Source: Acidovorax sp. NCPPB 4044 (GTDB lineage: Bacteria > Pseudomonadota > Gammaproteobacteria > Burkholderiales > Burkholderiaceae_C). Taken from it: 64,000 nt of DNA. The notes beneath the pieces were generated by a model. It ran no database searches and had not been told where the DNA came from. It saw only the letters and a program-made list of their open reading frames with translations. The stretch is taken from NCBI RefSeq assembly GCF_028069655.1, contig NZ_JAMCOS010000001.1, forward strand, positions 3,564,001-3,628,000, written 5' to 3'. Of this stretch, positions 27,581 through 36,189 are shown one piece after another (positions within the stretch are counted from its first letter, which is position 1; each line of letters opens with the position of its first letter). Position numbers and translations under genes: made by a program.

Positions 27581-27916
27581 CCCCCGGGTGCCGCCGGCCA
27601 GGCAGGAGAGGCATTTTTCCTGCCCCCGACCGGCGGGCCGGATCGATTGCACGCTTTTCGCCGAACGTGGCCTGTTTTGCGCGATAAGGGGGCTGCGGCC
27701 AGTCTTTCGGATTGTGAAAAACTGTGATTCCATCCCGGCACGAGGCGTGCGGATCGTCCGCAATCCGTTCGCCCGGCAACGTACGGCCGGAAGACAATCC
27801 CGTCCAATGGGCGGAAATTTTGCTTGCGTAACAACGACTTGCGGTGCCCCGAGCGCGGCAGGCATCTCTCTCGCACCATGCCCATCGCGGCAACGCCCCC
27901 GTCCTACGCAGGGACA
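27581..27916. other. Intergenic region upstream of the rpoH promoter
   Basis: About 340 bases with no gene I can support. GGCAGGAGAGG...CCTGCC near 27600 could form a weak hairpin after the hemerythrin gene. Nothing else in the stretch is clear before the rpoH control elements. Confidence 0.5.
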
Positions 27917-27944
27917 GGAACTTCGGTCTTAGCACTCTCTCAAA
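27917..27944 (+). promoter_or_regulatory. Sigma-E (RpoE)-type promoter of rpoH
   Basis: GGAACTT (27917-27923), exactly 16 bases, then TCAAA (27940-27944) matches the sigma-E consensus (GGAACTT, 15-16 bases, TCAAA/TCTGA). Transcription would start near 27950, ahead of the ribosome binding site AAAGGA at 27973. The -10 lies inside the CIRCE element. E. coli rpoH also has a sigma-E promoter. Confidence 0.6.
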
Positions 27945-27955
27945 GAGACTGCTAA
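27929..27955. promoter_or_regulatory. CIRCE operator (HrcA site) of rpoH
   Basis: TTAGCACTC-N9-GACTGCTAA: the HrcA-binding CIRCE consensus TTAGCACTC-N9-GAGTGCTAA with one mismatch in the right arm. The 9-base spacer is exact. It overlaps the spacer and -10 of the sigma-E-type promoter, a position suited to repression. Confidence 0.75.
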
Positions 27956-27986
27956 AGTGACCGCCATGGACGAAAGGACCTCTGGG

Positions 27987-28925
27987 ATGACGATTCAATC
28001 TGGGACCGCCACGACCGCGCTTGCTCCGGCCAACGCCTGGGCCCTCATCCCCCCGCTGGGCAATCTCGACGCCTACATCTCGGCCGTCAACCGCCTGCCC
28101 ATGCTCACGGCCGAAGAAGAGCGCAACTACGCGCGCCGGCTGAAGGAAGACAACGACGTGGAAGCCGCCGGCCGCATGGTGATGTCGCACCTGCGCCTGG
28201 TGGTGTCGATCGCCCGCCAATACCTGGGTTACGGCCTGCCGCACGGCGACCTGATCCAGGAGGGCAATGTGGGCCTGATGAAGGCCGTGAAGCGTTTCGA
28301 CCCCGACCAGAACGTGCGGCTGGTGAGCTACGCCATGCACTGGATCAAGGCCGAGATCCACGAATACATCCTGAAGAACTGGCGCATGGTGAAGGTGGCC
28401 ACCACCAAGAGCCAACGCAAGCTGTTCTTCAACCTGCGCTCGATGAAGCAGGGCTTCAAGGCCAACGCCCACAGCGACGCCGGCACGCACCGGGAGACGC
28501 TCTCCGAGCAGGAGATCGACGTGGTGGCGCAGCACCTGAACGTGAAGCGCGAAGAGGTCATCGAGATGGAGACGCGCCTCTCCGGCGGCGATGTGATGCT
28601 AGACCCCTCCCCGTCCGACGATGGCGAGCAGGCCTACGGCCCCATCGCCTATCTGGCCGACGGCGCGCATGAGCCCACCGCCATGATCGAGTCGCGCCAA
28701 CGCGACGTGCTGGCCACCGACGGCATCGCCACCGCACTGGCGGCGCTGGACGACCGCAGCCGCCGCATCGTGGAAGAGCGCTGGCTCAAGGTGAACGACG
28801 ACGGCTCCGGCGGCATGACGCTGCACGAACTGGCTGCGGTGTACGGCGTGAGCGCCGAGCGCATCCGCCAGATCGAAGTCGCCGCCATGAAGAAGATGAA
28901 GAAGGCCCTGGCCGAATACGCCTGA
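27987..28925 (+). CDS. rpoH: RNA polymerase heat-shock sigma factor (sigma-32)
   Basis: A 312-residue sigma-32. PVGNLD-type start (here PPLGNLDAYISAVNRLPML), region 2 (HLRLVVSIARQYLGYGLPHGDLIQEGNVGLMKAV, core and -10 contact), the RpoH box QRKLFFNLR and region 4.2 (LAAVYGVSAERIRQIEVAAM) are all present. The ATG at 27987 is chosen because AAAGGA lies 8 bases upstream and the predicted transcript begins near 27950; starts at 27957 (GTG) or 27966 would lack a ribosome binding site. Controlled apparently by sigma-E and HrcA. A strong terminator follows. Confidence 0.95.
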   Translation: MTIQSGTATTALAPANAWALIPPLGNLDAYISAVNRLPMLTAEEERNYARRLKEDNDVEAAGRMVMSHLRLVVSIARQYLGYGLPHGDLIQEGNVGLMKAVKRFDPDQNVRLVSYAMHWIKAEIHEYILKNWRMVKVATTKSQRKLFFNLRSMKQGFKANAHSDAGTHRETLSEQEIDVVAQHLNVKREEVIEMETRLSGGDVMLDPSPSDDGEQAYGPIAYLADGAHEPTAMIESRQRDVLATDGIATALAALDDRSRRIVEERWLKVNDDGSGGMTLHELAAVYGVSAERIRQIEVAAMKKMKKALAEYA

Positions 28926-28970
28926 GCCGCCGGTGCGGGGCGCGAATGCCCTGCCGCTTCGCGATAATCC

Positions 28971-29010
28971 GGGCGCGCAACCTTCCAAGGGTTGCGCGCC
29001 CTTTTTCTTT
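28971..29010 (+). terminator. Rho-independent terminator after rpoH
   Basis: GGGCGCGCAACC-TTCCAAG-GGTTGCGCGCCC followed by TTTTTCTTT: a 12-base perfect stem with a T-run. Confidence 0.92.
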
Positions 29011-29044
29011 GTTCCCTGCCGGCCGCCCGCACGCCTCCACCTCC

Positions 29045-30085
29045 ATGACACGCTCCGTCAAACCCCTCCTTCGCCTTTGCCGCCGCCGCGCGATGGCCGC
29101 CGGCCTTGTTGCCGCCCTGCTTCCCGGCGGATGGGCGTCGGCGCAGCAGCAGGCGCCCGCCGCGGCCATGACACCGGGCTGGCCCGCCAAGCCGCTGCGC
29201 ATCGTGGTGGGTTTCCCGGCCGGCTCCTCGCCCGACCTGACGGCGCGCACCTTCTCGGAGCCGCTCGCCCACGCGCTGGGCCAGCCCGTGATCGTCGAAA
29301 ACAAGGTGGGGGCCGGCGGCAACATCGGCGCGGACACAGTCGCCAAGGCCACGGACGGGCACACGGTCGGGCTGTTCATCAACGGCAACCTCACGATCGC
29401 CAAGCTCATCAACCCCGCGGTGCCGTACGACCCGCGCAAGGACCTCGCGCCGCTCAGCCTGGTGGGGGTCTCGCCGCTGGTGCTGACGGTGCCTGCGACC
29501 CAGGCCGGCGTGCCCGCGCATGCGGACGCCCGCGCTTTCCTGGATGCGGCACGGCAGGCAGGCGACCGCTGGAGCTACGGCACGCCCGGCGTGGGAACCG
29601 TGGGCCACCTGGGCACCGAACTGCTGAAGGCCCGCACCGGCATCGCGCCCGTGCACGTGCCCTACCCCGGCTATCCGCAAGTGGCCACGGGCATGCTGGG
29701 CGGGCAGTTGCAGATGGCCCTGCTGCCGCCCGCGCTGGCCCTGTCGCAGGAACGCACGGGCAAGCTCCGGCTGCTGGGCGTGACCTCGACCGGACGCAGC
29801 ACGCTCGTGCCCGGGGTTCCCAGCCTCAGCGAAGCGGGCGTGAAGGACTTCAACCTGGAGATCTGGAATGCGTTCGCGGCCCCGGCCGGCATGCCCGCGG
29901 CCGTCCGGGCCCGGCTCTCGGCGCTGATCGCGGAGATCGCCCGCACGCCGGACGTGCGCGACAAGCTCTTCCAGCAGGGCTGGCAGGTGGTGGGTACGTC
30001 CGCCGAGGGCCTTGCGCGCCGCATCGATGCGGACACGGCCCAGATGGACCGCGTGATCCGTTCGCAGAACATCCGCGCGGAGTAG
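29045..30085 (+). CDS. Bug/TctC-family tripartite tricarboxylate substrate-binding protein
   Basis: A 346-residue periplasmic binding protein. A Tat-like/Arg-rich signal peptide (MTRSVKPLLRLCRRRAMAAG, cleavage near WASA) precedes the Bug fold: PLRIVVGFPAGSSPDLTAR, VENKVGAGGNIGAD, YGTPGVGTVGHLGTELL and VPYPGYPQ. Bug proteins are greatly expanded in Comamonadaceae and Bordetella, mostly without linked transporter genes, as here. The ligand cannot be told. It starts 35 bases after the rpoH terminator. Confidence 0.93.
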   Translation: MTRSVKPLLRLCRRRAMAAGLVAALLPGGWASAQQQAPAAAMTPGWPAKPLRIVVGFPAGSSPDLTARTFSEPLAHALGQPVIVENKVGAGGNIGADTVAKATDGHTVGLFINGNLTIAKLINPAVPYDPRKDLAPLSLVGVSPLVLTVPATQAGVPAHADARAFLDAARQAGDRWSYGTPGVGTVGHLGTELLKARTGIAPVHVPYPGYPQVATGMLGGQLQMALLPPALALSQERTGKLRLLGVTSTGRSTLVPGVPSLSEAGVKDFNLEIWNAFAAPAGMPAAVRARLSALIAEIARTPDVRDKLFQQGWQVVGTSAEGLARRIDADTAQMDRVIRSQNIRAE

Positions 30086-30145
30086 CGCCGCCACAGGGTC
30101 AGGGCCGGATTTGCGCAGTGCCGGCCGGCGGAGGCAGCGCCGCCA

Positions 30146-30159
30146 TTGATGTAGATCAT
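30146..30159. promoter_or_regulatory. FNR/Anr-type box
   Basis: TTGAT-GTAG-ATCAT matches the FNR consensus TTGAT-N4-ATCAA in all but the last base. It lies 63 bases before the start of the small Rossmann protein gene, and an FNR-like regulator is encoded 0.6 kb downstream. Confidence 0.6.
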
Positions 30160-30222
30160 GCCCGGCGGCGGCCCCCGCCCGCAGACTCCCGGTCATTGTT
30201 GAAACCCCGGGAGAACCCTGCC

Positions 30223-30603
30223 ATGCAAACATTCCGAATCGTTGTCATCGGTGCCGGCGAGACCGGCACGCCGCTGCTGCGGCATCTGCTCACGGCACCT
30301 TTCGTACAGATCCTGGGGGTGGCCGACCTGGACCTCTCCCTGCCCGGCATCGCTCTCGCGCGCGACCATGGCGCGCCCGTGACGCACGACTACATGGAGC
30401 TGCTCGAACACCATGGCCCGGCCGTGGACATCGTCATCGACGTCACCGGCCAGGCTTCCGTGCGGGACGCGCTGCGCAAGCACATGGTGGACACCGGCAA
30501 CCAGAGCACCGTGATCCTGCACGAGCGGATTGCGCTGCTGATGATGTCGCTCTCCGCCGGCGCCCTGGTGGCCGGGCGCCACGGCGAGGCCGCCTACGCC
30601 TGA
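30223..30603 (+). CDS. Small NAD(P)-binding Rossmann protein
   Basis: A 126-residue protein consisting only of a dinucleotide-binding domain: FRIVVIGAGETGTPLL carries GxGxxG (Gly10, 12, 15), followed by GVADLDLSLPGIALARDHG and IVIDVTGQASVRD. It resembles the N-terminal half of homoserine-dehydrogenase-like or acetaldehyde-dehydrogenase-like oxidoreductases but has no catalytic domain. An FNR-type box lies upstream, so expression under low oxygen is likely. Function unknown. Confidence 0.85.
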   Translation: MQTFRIVVIGAGETGTPLLRHLLTAPFVQILGVADLDLSLPGIALARDHGAPVTHDYMELLEHHGPAVDIVIDVTGQASVRDALRKHMVDTGNQSTVILHERIALLMMSLSAGALVAGRHGEAAYA

Positions 30604-30660
30604 ACCCGCGGCGGGGCCGAGGCCATCCAGGCAATCCACCCGTTGGTCCGAATTTGGCAT

Positions 30661-30705
30661 TTGCTATTAAATTCATAGCAAGCTATTGAGTGAATCCGGC
30701 GACAT
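30661..30705 (+). repeat. Dispersed 3'-end hairpin repeat, copy C
   Basis: Stem TTGCTAT (30661-30667), spacer TAAATTC, stem ATAGCAA (30675-30681), tail GCTATTGAGTGAATCCGGCG then ACAT. It lies 57 bases after the Rossmann gene stop, in the same orientation relative to that gene as the other copies. Confidence 0.88.
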
Positions 30706-30822
30706 GGGCACGATAAGGCCCTAAACCCTGCCCTGCCCCCCCGTGCGCGGCCCCGCTCCAGTTCACCCCCGGCGCGCTTCGCGCACCCACCCCCCTGATC
30801 GCCCTACCGAACGGCCTCTTCC

Positions 30823-31704
30823 ATGCCCCTTCCCGAAACGGACCGCAAGACCTGCCACGACTGTTCGAGCCGCCACCAGTGCCTGATCGGCCGCCAGAGC
30901 GATGCGGCGCGCGCGCCCTGGGCCGCGATGGTCGAGGAACGCCGCTTCCGCAAGGGAGACGTGCTGCAGCACCAGGGCGAGACGGCCGGGGCCGTGGCCG
31001 TGATCAAGGTCGGCACGGCGCTGCTGCAGCGCGCTGGCGCCGATCAGGTAGCGCGGCCGGTGGCGATAGCGGGGTGCGGGCAGGCCCTGGGCACCAGCGC
31101 CGTGCTGGGCACCCCGGAAGACCTGACGTGGGTGGCCCTGATGGAAGGCAGGCTCTGCGAGGTGCCCGCGGCCGCGCTGCTGCGCGCCGGCGGCGGCGGC
31201 ACCGAGTTCCTGCAGTCCCTGCTGCGCGAAGAGGTGCAGGCCCGGGCCCGCCTTGCGGACTGGTCGGGGCTGCTGCGGCGGCGCGGCGTGACGGCGCAGC
31301 TCGCCAGCGCACTGCTGCAGCTCTCTCAGTTGCAGCGCAGCACGCTGGTTCGCCTTCCGACGCACACCGTCCTCGCATCGCTGCTGGCCACCACGCGGGA
31401 GACCGTCGCGCGTTCGCTCACCCAGCTTGCCCTGCACGGCGCAGTCGTGCGGCACGACCGCTGGCACTGCGCGATCGTGCGCGGGCCGCTGATGGCCCTG
31501 CTCGAAGGCCGGGCCGTGAAGGCACCGGCAGCGGCATTGCCAGTGACTGCGGCGACCTTGGCAGTTCCGACGTTGGCGCCGGTAGCGGCGGCGCCCCTGC
31601 GGCGGCGCGTGGCGCGGCGAGAGGCCAGCATCCCGGTCGCACGGCGGCCCGCACGCGCGGCGGCAGCGCCCAAGGCGCCTTCAGCCCAGGCTGTGCAGGC
31701 CTGA
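30823..31704 (+). CDS. FNR-type oxygen-sensing transcriptional regulator
   Basis: A 293-residue Crp/Fnr-family regulator. The N-terminal CxxCxxxxxC (Cys11, 14, 20) and Cys112 in RLCEVP align with the four [4Fe-4S] ligands of E. coli FNR (20, 23, 29, 122). The cNMP-binding fold runs to about 150 and the helix-turn-helix to about 220 (ATTRETVARSLTQL). In the recognition helix the FNR ExxSR motif is ETVAR, with Ala in place of Ser. A 60-residue Ala/Pro/Arg tail after 230 is unusual. It probably responds to oxygen and may use the box at 30146. Confidence 0.9.
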   Translation: MPLPETDRKTCHDCSSRHQCLIGRQSDAARAPWAAMVEERRFRKGDVLQHQGETAGAVAVIKVGTALLQRAGADQVARPVAIAGCGQALGTSAVLGTPEDLTWVALMEGRLCEVPAAALLRAGGGGTEFLQSLLREEVQARARLADWSGLLRRRGVTAQLASALLQLSQLQRSTLVRLPTHTVLASLLATTRETVARSLTQLALHGAVVRHDRWHCAIVRGPLMALLEGRAVKAPAAALPVTAATLAVPTLAPVAAAPLRRRVARREASIPVARRPARAAAAPKAPSAQAVQA

Positions 31705-31823
31705 CGCCCGGTGCCACGGCAGGGACGCCCCAGCCACCCGGCACGGGATTCTGGCTGCATGCAAGGCCGGCAGATGTCCCGGGCCGCGCGGCGCCCCTGG
31801 CACCGGTACGGAGCAAAGGCGCT

Positions 31824-32447
31824 TCAGGCGGCCGGGGTTTGAAGCAGTGTCTTCACGTCGGCCGCGAGCGCCTGGGCGCCGCTGCCGTAGCGGTGGTAGA
31901 CGCGCAGGCGACCGGCCGGATCGTAGAGGTAGCTGCCGGCCGAGTGGTCCATCGTGTAGCTCGTCGGCGTCTTGCCGGGCACCTTCTTGTAGTAGATCTT
32001 GAAGTCCTTGGCGACCGCGGCCAGTTGCTCGGGCGTACCCCGCAGCGCGAGGAAGGTCGGATCGAAGTTGGCCATGTAGGCCTTCAGCACCTCGGGCGTG
32101 TCGCGTTCCGGATCGACGGTGACGAAGAGCCCCTGCAGCCGGTCGCCGTCAGGGCCCAGCGACCGCTTCACCTCGGCCAGTTCGACCATGGAGGTGGGGC
32201 AGACGTCCGGGCACTGCGTGAAGCCGAAGAACACCACCACCACCTTGCCCGCGAAGTCCTTGAGGTGGCGCGGCTGGCCGTTGTGGTCGGGCAGCGGGAG
32301 GTCGCGCGCGTACTCGGCGCCGGTGATATCCACCCCATGGAACGCAAGCGGCGTCTCCTTGGAGCATGCGGCCAGCCAACCGCCGGCGCCGGCATACAGG
32401 GCGCAGGCCGCGACGCGTTTCAGCGCGGTTCGTTTGTTCATTGCCAT
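31824..32447 (-). CDS. SCO1/SenC copper chaperone for cytochrome oxidase
   Basis: A 207-residue thioredoxin-fold protein. Signal sequence with a lipobox-like LAACS, then FFGFTQCPDVCPTSM carrying the CxxxC copper-binding pair, and the third ligand in YTMDHSAGSYL. SCO proteins help assemble the CuA centre of subunit II. It is the last gene of the minus-strand oxidase assembly run and begins 9 bases after the ctaB stop. The start may instead be the ATG two codons later. Confidence 0.93.
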   Translation of the reverse strand: MAMNKRTALKRVAACALYAGAGGWLAACSKETPLAFHGVDITGAEYARDLPLPDHNGQPRHLKDFAGKVVVVFFGFTQCPDVCPTSMVELAEVKRSLGPDGDRLQGLFVTVDPERDTPEVLKAYMANFDPTFLALRGTPEQLAAVAKDFKIYYKKVPGKTPTSYTMDHSAGSYLYDPAGRLRVYHRYGSGAQALAADVKTLLQTPAA

Positions 32448-32453
32448 GGCGGT

Positions 32454-33362
32454 TCAAAGCACGTAGTGGTCCACCAGCAGGGCCGCGAACAGCAGGCTGA
32501 GGTGGATGAGGGAAAAGCGGAAGGTCTGCCGCGCGAGCGCGTCCGAATAGTTGCGCCAGAGCCGGAAGGCATAGGCACAGAAGCCCGCGCAGAGCACCAC
32601 GGCCGCGCACAGGTAGATCCACGAACTCATGCCGTACACGAACGGCATGAGGCAGCCGGCGAACAGGATCAGCGTGTAGAGAAAGATGTGCAGCCGCGTG
32701 AACTCGTTGCCGTGGGTGACGGGCAGCATCGGCAGGCCGGACTTGCGGTAATCCTCCACGCGGTAGAGCGCCAGCGCCCAGAAATGCGGCGGTGTCCAGA
32801 GGAAGATGATCAGAAAGAGGATCAGCGCCTCCGGCCCCACGTCGCCCGTCATGGACGACCAGCCCAGCACGGGCGGCATCGCGCCCGAGGCGCCGCCGAT
32901 CACGATGTTCTGCGGCGTGCGCGGCTTGAGCACCACCGTGTAGATGACCGCATAGCCCACGAAGGTGGCGAAGGTGAGCCACATCGTCAGCGGGTTGACC
33001 CAGAAGAAAAGCACGGCGGAGCCGGCCGCGCACAGCAGTGCCGAGAAGGCCAGCGTCTGGGCGTTGGAGAGTTCGCCCTTGGCCGTGGGGCGCCACGCCG
33101 TGCGCTTCATCTTCGCGTCGATGTGCTGCTCCACGATGCAGTTGAAGGCGGCGGCGGCGCCGGCCACGAGCCAGATCCCCGCGCAGGCCACGCCCATGCG
33201 CAGCCATTGGCCCCAGCCCGGCATTCCGGGCACCGCCAGCACCATGCCGATGAAGGCGCAGAAAACGATGAGCTGGACCACGCGCGGCTTGGTGAGCGCA
33301 TGGAACTGCGAGAAACGGGACGGCGTCGCGTGGGGCGCGGCGGGAGCGGAAGCGGCACTCAT
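32454..33362 (-). CDS. ctaB: Protoheme IX farnesyltransferase (heme O synthase)
   Basis: A 302-residue multi-span enzyme of the UbiA prenyltransferase family; it farnesylates heme b for the oxidase. [29 protein letters not shown] (the DxxMKR substrate motif) and the second motif [15 protein letters not shown] are conserved, with about nine membrane helices. Its ATG overlaps the ctaA stop by 4 bases. Works directly before CtaA in heme A synthesis. Confidence 0.96.
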   Translation of the reverse strand: MSAASAPAAPHATPSRFSQFHALTKPRVVQLIVFCAFIGMVLAVPGMPGWGQWLRMGVACAGIWLVAGAAAAFNCIVEQHIDAKMKRTAWRPTAKGELSNAQTLAFSALLCAAGSAVLFFWVNPLTMWLTFATFVGYAVIYTVVLKPRTPQNIVIGGASGAMPPVLGWSSMTGDVGPEALILFLIIFLWTPPHFWALALYRVEDYRKSGLPMLPVTHGNEFTRLHIFLYTLILFAGCLMPFVYGMSSWIYLCAAVVLCAGFCAYAFRLWRNYSDALARQTFRFSLIHLSLLFAALLVDHYVL

Positions 33363-34594
33363 GGGGTCGGAATTCTCGGGGCACCGGCGGCGGCCGGGAC
33401 CGGCCGGGGGATGGACATTTTGTCTCTGGCGTGCGCGGACCGGCTCGCGGCAAGCGCCCAGGTGAGCACCACCACGAGCGCGGCGGCACCGCCGGTATGG
33501 AGCACGGCGGCCACCAGCGGCCAGTCGAGCACCACGTTGGACAGGCCGGTGGCGAACTGCAGCAGGGCCAGCCCGGCCAGCCAGCGCGCCGGGTCCGTCA
33601 ACAGTTGCGCGCGCCGCAGGCGCCACACCAGCAATGCGATCGCGCCCAGCACGGCATAGGCGGCGAGCCGGTGCGCGTAGTGGATGGCCGTGAGGCCCGC
33701 GAAGGTGATGTGGTTGCCGTCCTGCAGCAGGCCCAGCGGCCGCCAGATCTGGAAGCCCTCCTGGAACGCCATGTCGGGCCACCAGCTCCCCTGGCAGGTG
33801 GGAAAGGTGGTGCATGCCAGCACGGCATAGTTGGTGCTCACCCAGCCGCCCAGCACGATCTGCAGACCGACCAGGAGCGCCGTCACGATGAGCCCGGCGC
33901 GCAGGCCGCGCGGCAGCACGGCCGGTGCCTCGCCCCGGGAAGCCAGCGTCTGGCGCACCGCCTGCACGCACAGCAGCGCCAGCAGCACGAGGCCGCCGAT
34001 GAGGTGCAGCGTGACGATGGCGGGGAAGAGCTTCATGGTCACCGTCCAGGCCCCGAAGGCGCCCTGCAGGCAGACCCACACGAGCGTGGCGGTCGGCCAC
34101 CAGGGGCTGACGGCGATGCGGTCCCGCGCGGCAGGCCCGCCGCGATCCCCTCCGCCCCCGCCGGCGCGTGCGCGCCGCCATTGCGCCCAGGCACCGGCCG
34201 TGAGCACGATGATGAGCACGCCCACACCGGAAGCGAGGTAGCGGTGCACCATCTCCACCCAGGCCTTGCGGTGCGTGACGGGGCCGGTAGGCATGGCCTC
34301 CTGCGCGGCCGAGATCTCGGCATGCGCGCCCAGCGGGCTGGCGTTGCCGTAGCAGCCGGGCCAGTCGGGACAACCCAGCCCGGAATCGGTGAGCCGGGTG
34401 AAGGCGCCGAACAGCACCAGGTCGAAGGTCAGGAACAGCGTGAGGATCGCCAGCGCCTGCCAGCGGTGCACGGTCGTGCCGTGGCGGTTGCGCCAGGCCA
34501 CCCACGCCAGGGGGCCGAGCGCGATGAGCACGCCGAGCAGCATCAGCTCGGCCAGCGGTGCGAGGTCGTAGAGCGGCTGCGCGGCGGCGTTCAT
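33359..34594 (-). CDS. ctaA: Heme A synthase (CtaA/COX15)
   Basis: A 411-residue membrane protein converting heme O to heme [19 protein letters not shown] is the characteristic first-half block, and the HR and HxxxA/HxxxL ligand stretches ([30 protein letters not shown]) are visible, as is the Cys pair CTTFPTC. Eight membrane helices. Start [11 protein letters not shown]; upstream in-frame sequence is non-conserved. Coupled to ctaB. Confidence 0.95.
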   Translation of the reverse strand: MNAAAQPLYDLAPLAELMLLGVLIALGPLAWVAWRNRHGTTVHRWQALAILTLFLTFDLVLFGAFTRLTDSGLGCPDWPGCYGNASPLGAHAEISAAQEAMPTGPVTHRKAWVEMVHRYLASGVGVLIIVLTAGAWAQWRRARAGGGGGDRGGPAARDRIAVSPWWPTATLVWVCLQGAFGAWTVTMKLFPAIVTLHLIGGLVLLALLCVQAVRQTLASRGEAPAVLPRGLRAGLIVTALLVGLQIVLGGWVSTNYAVLACTTFPTCQGSWWPDMAFQEGFQIWRPLGLLQDGNHITFAGLTAIHYAHRLAAYAVLGAIALLVWRLRRAQLLTDPARWLAGLALLQFATGLSNVVLDWPLVAAVLHTGGAAALVVVLTWALAASRSAHARDKMSIPRPVPAAAGAPRIPTP

Positions 34595-34652
34595 CGGGCA
34601 GGCCTCCGGCGGCGCACGGTGCGCCGGGCCACCGCGGCCGGGCAGGCGCGGA

Positions 34653-35354
34653 TCATGGCTGCGCCCCCGGGCGGCCGGGCTGGTCCCAAGACGCCGAAGC
34701 GCGCATGAGCCGCTCCAGATCGCGCTTGGCACGCGCGGCGCCGGCAGCGTCCAGGCGCGCGGGGAAACGCATCATCCAGTGGCCCATCGGGTCCACCACG
34801 AAAAGATGGTCGGAGAGCGCGTGGCCCTGCGCGGGAGCCAGCCAGCCGGCCAGCGCCTGCGCATCGACGCGGCGCACGGTCGCGCCGCGCAGGCCCGGGG
34901 CGATCTCGGCCGGCGGCTCGGCGCCGTCGGTCACGAGCCACACCCAGTCCATGCGGTCCTTGTCCTTGCCCAGGCCTTCCCGCAACTGGCGCTGCAGGTA
35001 CAGGTGGTTGCGGCAGACCTCTTCGCACGCACCCGGCGCCACGCTCACCAGCAGCCACTGGCCCTGGAGCTGGCCGAGGGTTCCCGGCATGCCGTCGAGG
35101 GCGGGTGCCGCCAGCGCGGCCGGCAGCGGGCGCTGCGGCTCGATGAGTTCGCCATAGCTGCGCCGCGCCTCGGGGCGTACGAGGTAGTAGGCGGTGTACG
35201 AGGCGATGACCGGCGCCGCGCAGACCAGCAGCACGCCGAGCATCTTCCAGCGGCCCTGGCGCGAGCGCGTTTCCAGCGCGGCGATGGCCTCGCCCGTGGC
35301 GGGCAGGCCATGCACGCTCAGGCCCAGCGGATGGGCGGCATCGGGCTCGCCCAT
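34653..35354 (-). CDS. Oxidase-cluster membrane protein with SCO-like CxxxC
   Basis: A 233-residue protein with one membrane helix (about 38-56, LGVLLVCAAPVIASYTAYYL) and a soluble domain. The Cys pair in APGACEEVCRNHLYLQRQL and its placement resemble a thioredoxin-fold SCO-type copper or thiol protein. Such a gene between SURF1 and ctaA is usual in betaproteobacterial oxidase clusters, so a role in copper insertion is plausible but inferred. Its start is one codon-gap from the SURF1 stop (1 base). Confidence 0.85.
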   Translation of the reverse strand: MGEPDAAHPLGLSVHGLPATGEAIAALETRSRQGRWKMLGVLLVCAAPVIASYTAYYLVRPEARRSYGELIEPQRPLPAALAAPALDGMPGTLGQLQGQWLLVSVAPGACEEVCRNHLYLQRQLREGLGKDKDRMDWVWLVTDGAEPPAEIAPGLRGATVRRVDAQALAGWLAPAQGHALSDHLFVVDPMGHWMMRFPARLDAAGAARAKRDLERLMRASASWDQPGRPGAQP

Positions 35355-35355
35355 C

Positions 35356-36189
35356 TCAGGGGGACGGCTGGCGGCCTGGGCGAAGGAAGCGTCGGACGAT
35401 TTGGAACCAGACATAGAGGATTGCCACGAGGGCGCAGAGCCCGAACCATTGGAAGGCGTAGCCGTAGTGCTTGGCGACCCCGGCATCGATGACCGGCCAG
35501 TCGCGCTGGAGCGTGCCCTCGGGGCCGCCGGTCTGCAGCACCGTGAGCGGCGCGAGCCGCGCCAGCCCGGTTTCGGCACGGTAGGCCGCCATGTCGAGAT
35601 TCTGCCGGATGCGGGAAGACCCCTCGGCACCTGCGGCGGCCCCCGCTTGGCCCAGGTCATACAGGCGCGAAGGCGGGAGCGCGACGCGGCCCCGCACCTC
35701 GACCTCGCCTGCGGGCGAAGGCACGTCGGGCAGTTGGGTGCGGTCCAGGAAATCGCGTGGAACCCATCCGCGCTGCACGAGCACCACCGCGCCTTCCGTC
35801 CCCGGCGCAGTGAGCTGCAGGGGCGTGAGCACGAAGAACCCGGGACGCCCCTGCATCTGCCGGTTGTCGAGGAACACGGTGTATCGCGCCAGCCAACGGC
35901 CCTGCAGTACCGCCGCGCGGTGCACGAGCGGGTCGGCGTCCCCGGGAACGGTGGCCGGAGGGGCCGAAGGCAGCGCGGCCAGGGTCGCGGGCGCCACCGC
36001 GGGCTGGGCCTGCCGGGCTTCGACCGAGGCCTGCCATGCCTCCTTCTGCGCCGCGCGGGAGAGCTGCCAGCGGCCGAGCGCCGCCGTGGCGGCCATGGCC
36101 ACGATCGCCGCCACGGTGATGCACCAGAAGCGCCAATCCGGCCGGAAACCGCTGGTTCGATCGGGGAGCTTGCGGATAATGGTCTCCAT
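35356..36189 (-). CDS. SURF1-family cytochrome oxidase biogenesis protein
   Basis: A 277-residue protein with N- and C-terminal membrane helices flanking a periplasmic domain. ALGRWQLSRAAQKEAW, NRQMQGRPGFFVLTPLQL, RGWVPRDFLDR and the C-terminal HYGYAFQWFGL match SURF1, which helps install heme a in subunit I. The ATG at 36187-36189 overlaps the ATG of the opposite-strand DUF2909 gene by 2 bases, and no clear ribosome binding site precedes it. Confidence 0.9.
   Translation of the reverse strand: METIIRKLPDRTSGFRPDWRFWCITVAAIVAMAATAALGRWQLSRAAQKEAWQASVEARQAQPAVAPATLAALPSAPPATVPGDADPLVHRAAVLQGRWLARYTVFLDNRQMQGRPGFFVLTPLQLTAPGTEGAVVLVQRGWVPRDFLDRTQLPDVPSPAGEVEVRGRVALPPSRLYDLGQAGAAAGAEGSSRIRQNLDMAAYRAETGLARLAPLTVLQTGGPEGTLQRDWPVIDAGVAKHYGYAFQWFGLCALVAILYVWFQIVRRFLRPGRQPSP

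Noticed and set aside
27957..27986. GTG at 27957 or ATG at 27966 as the rpoH start
   Set aside because: Neither has a ribosome binding site, and both lie within a few bases of the CIRCE element and the predicted transcript start; 27987 has AAAGGA at the right distance.
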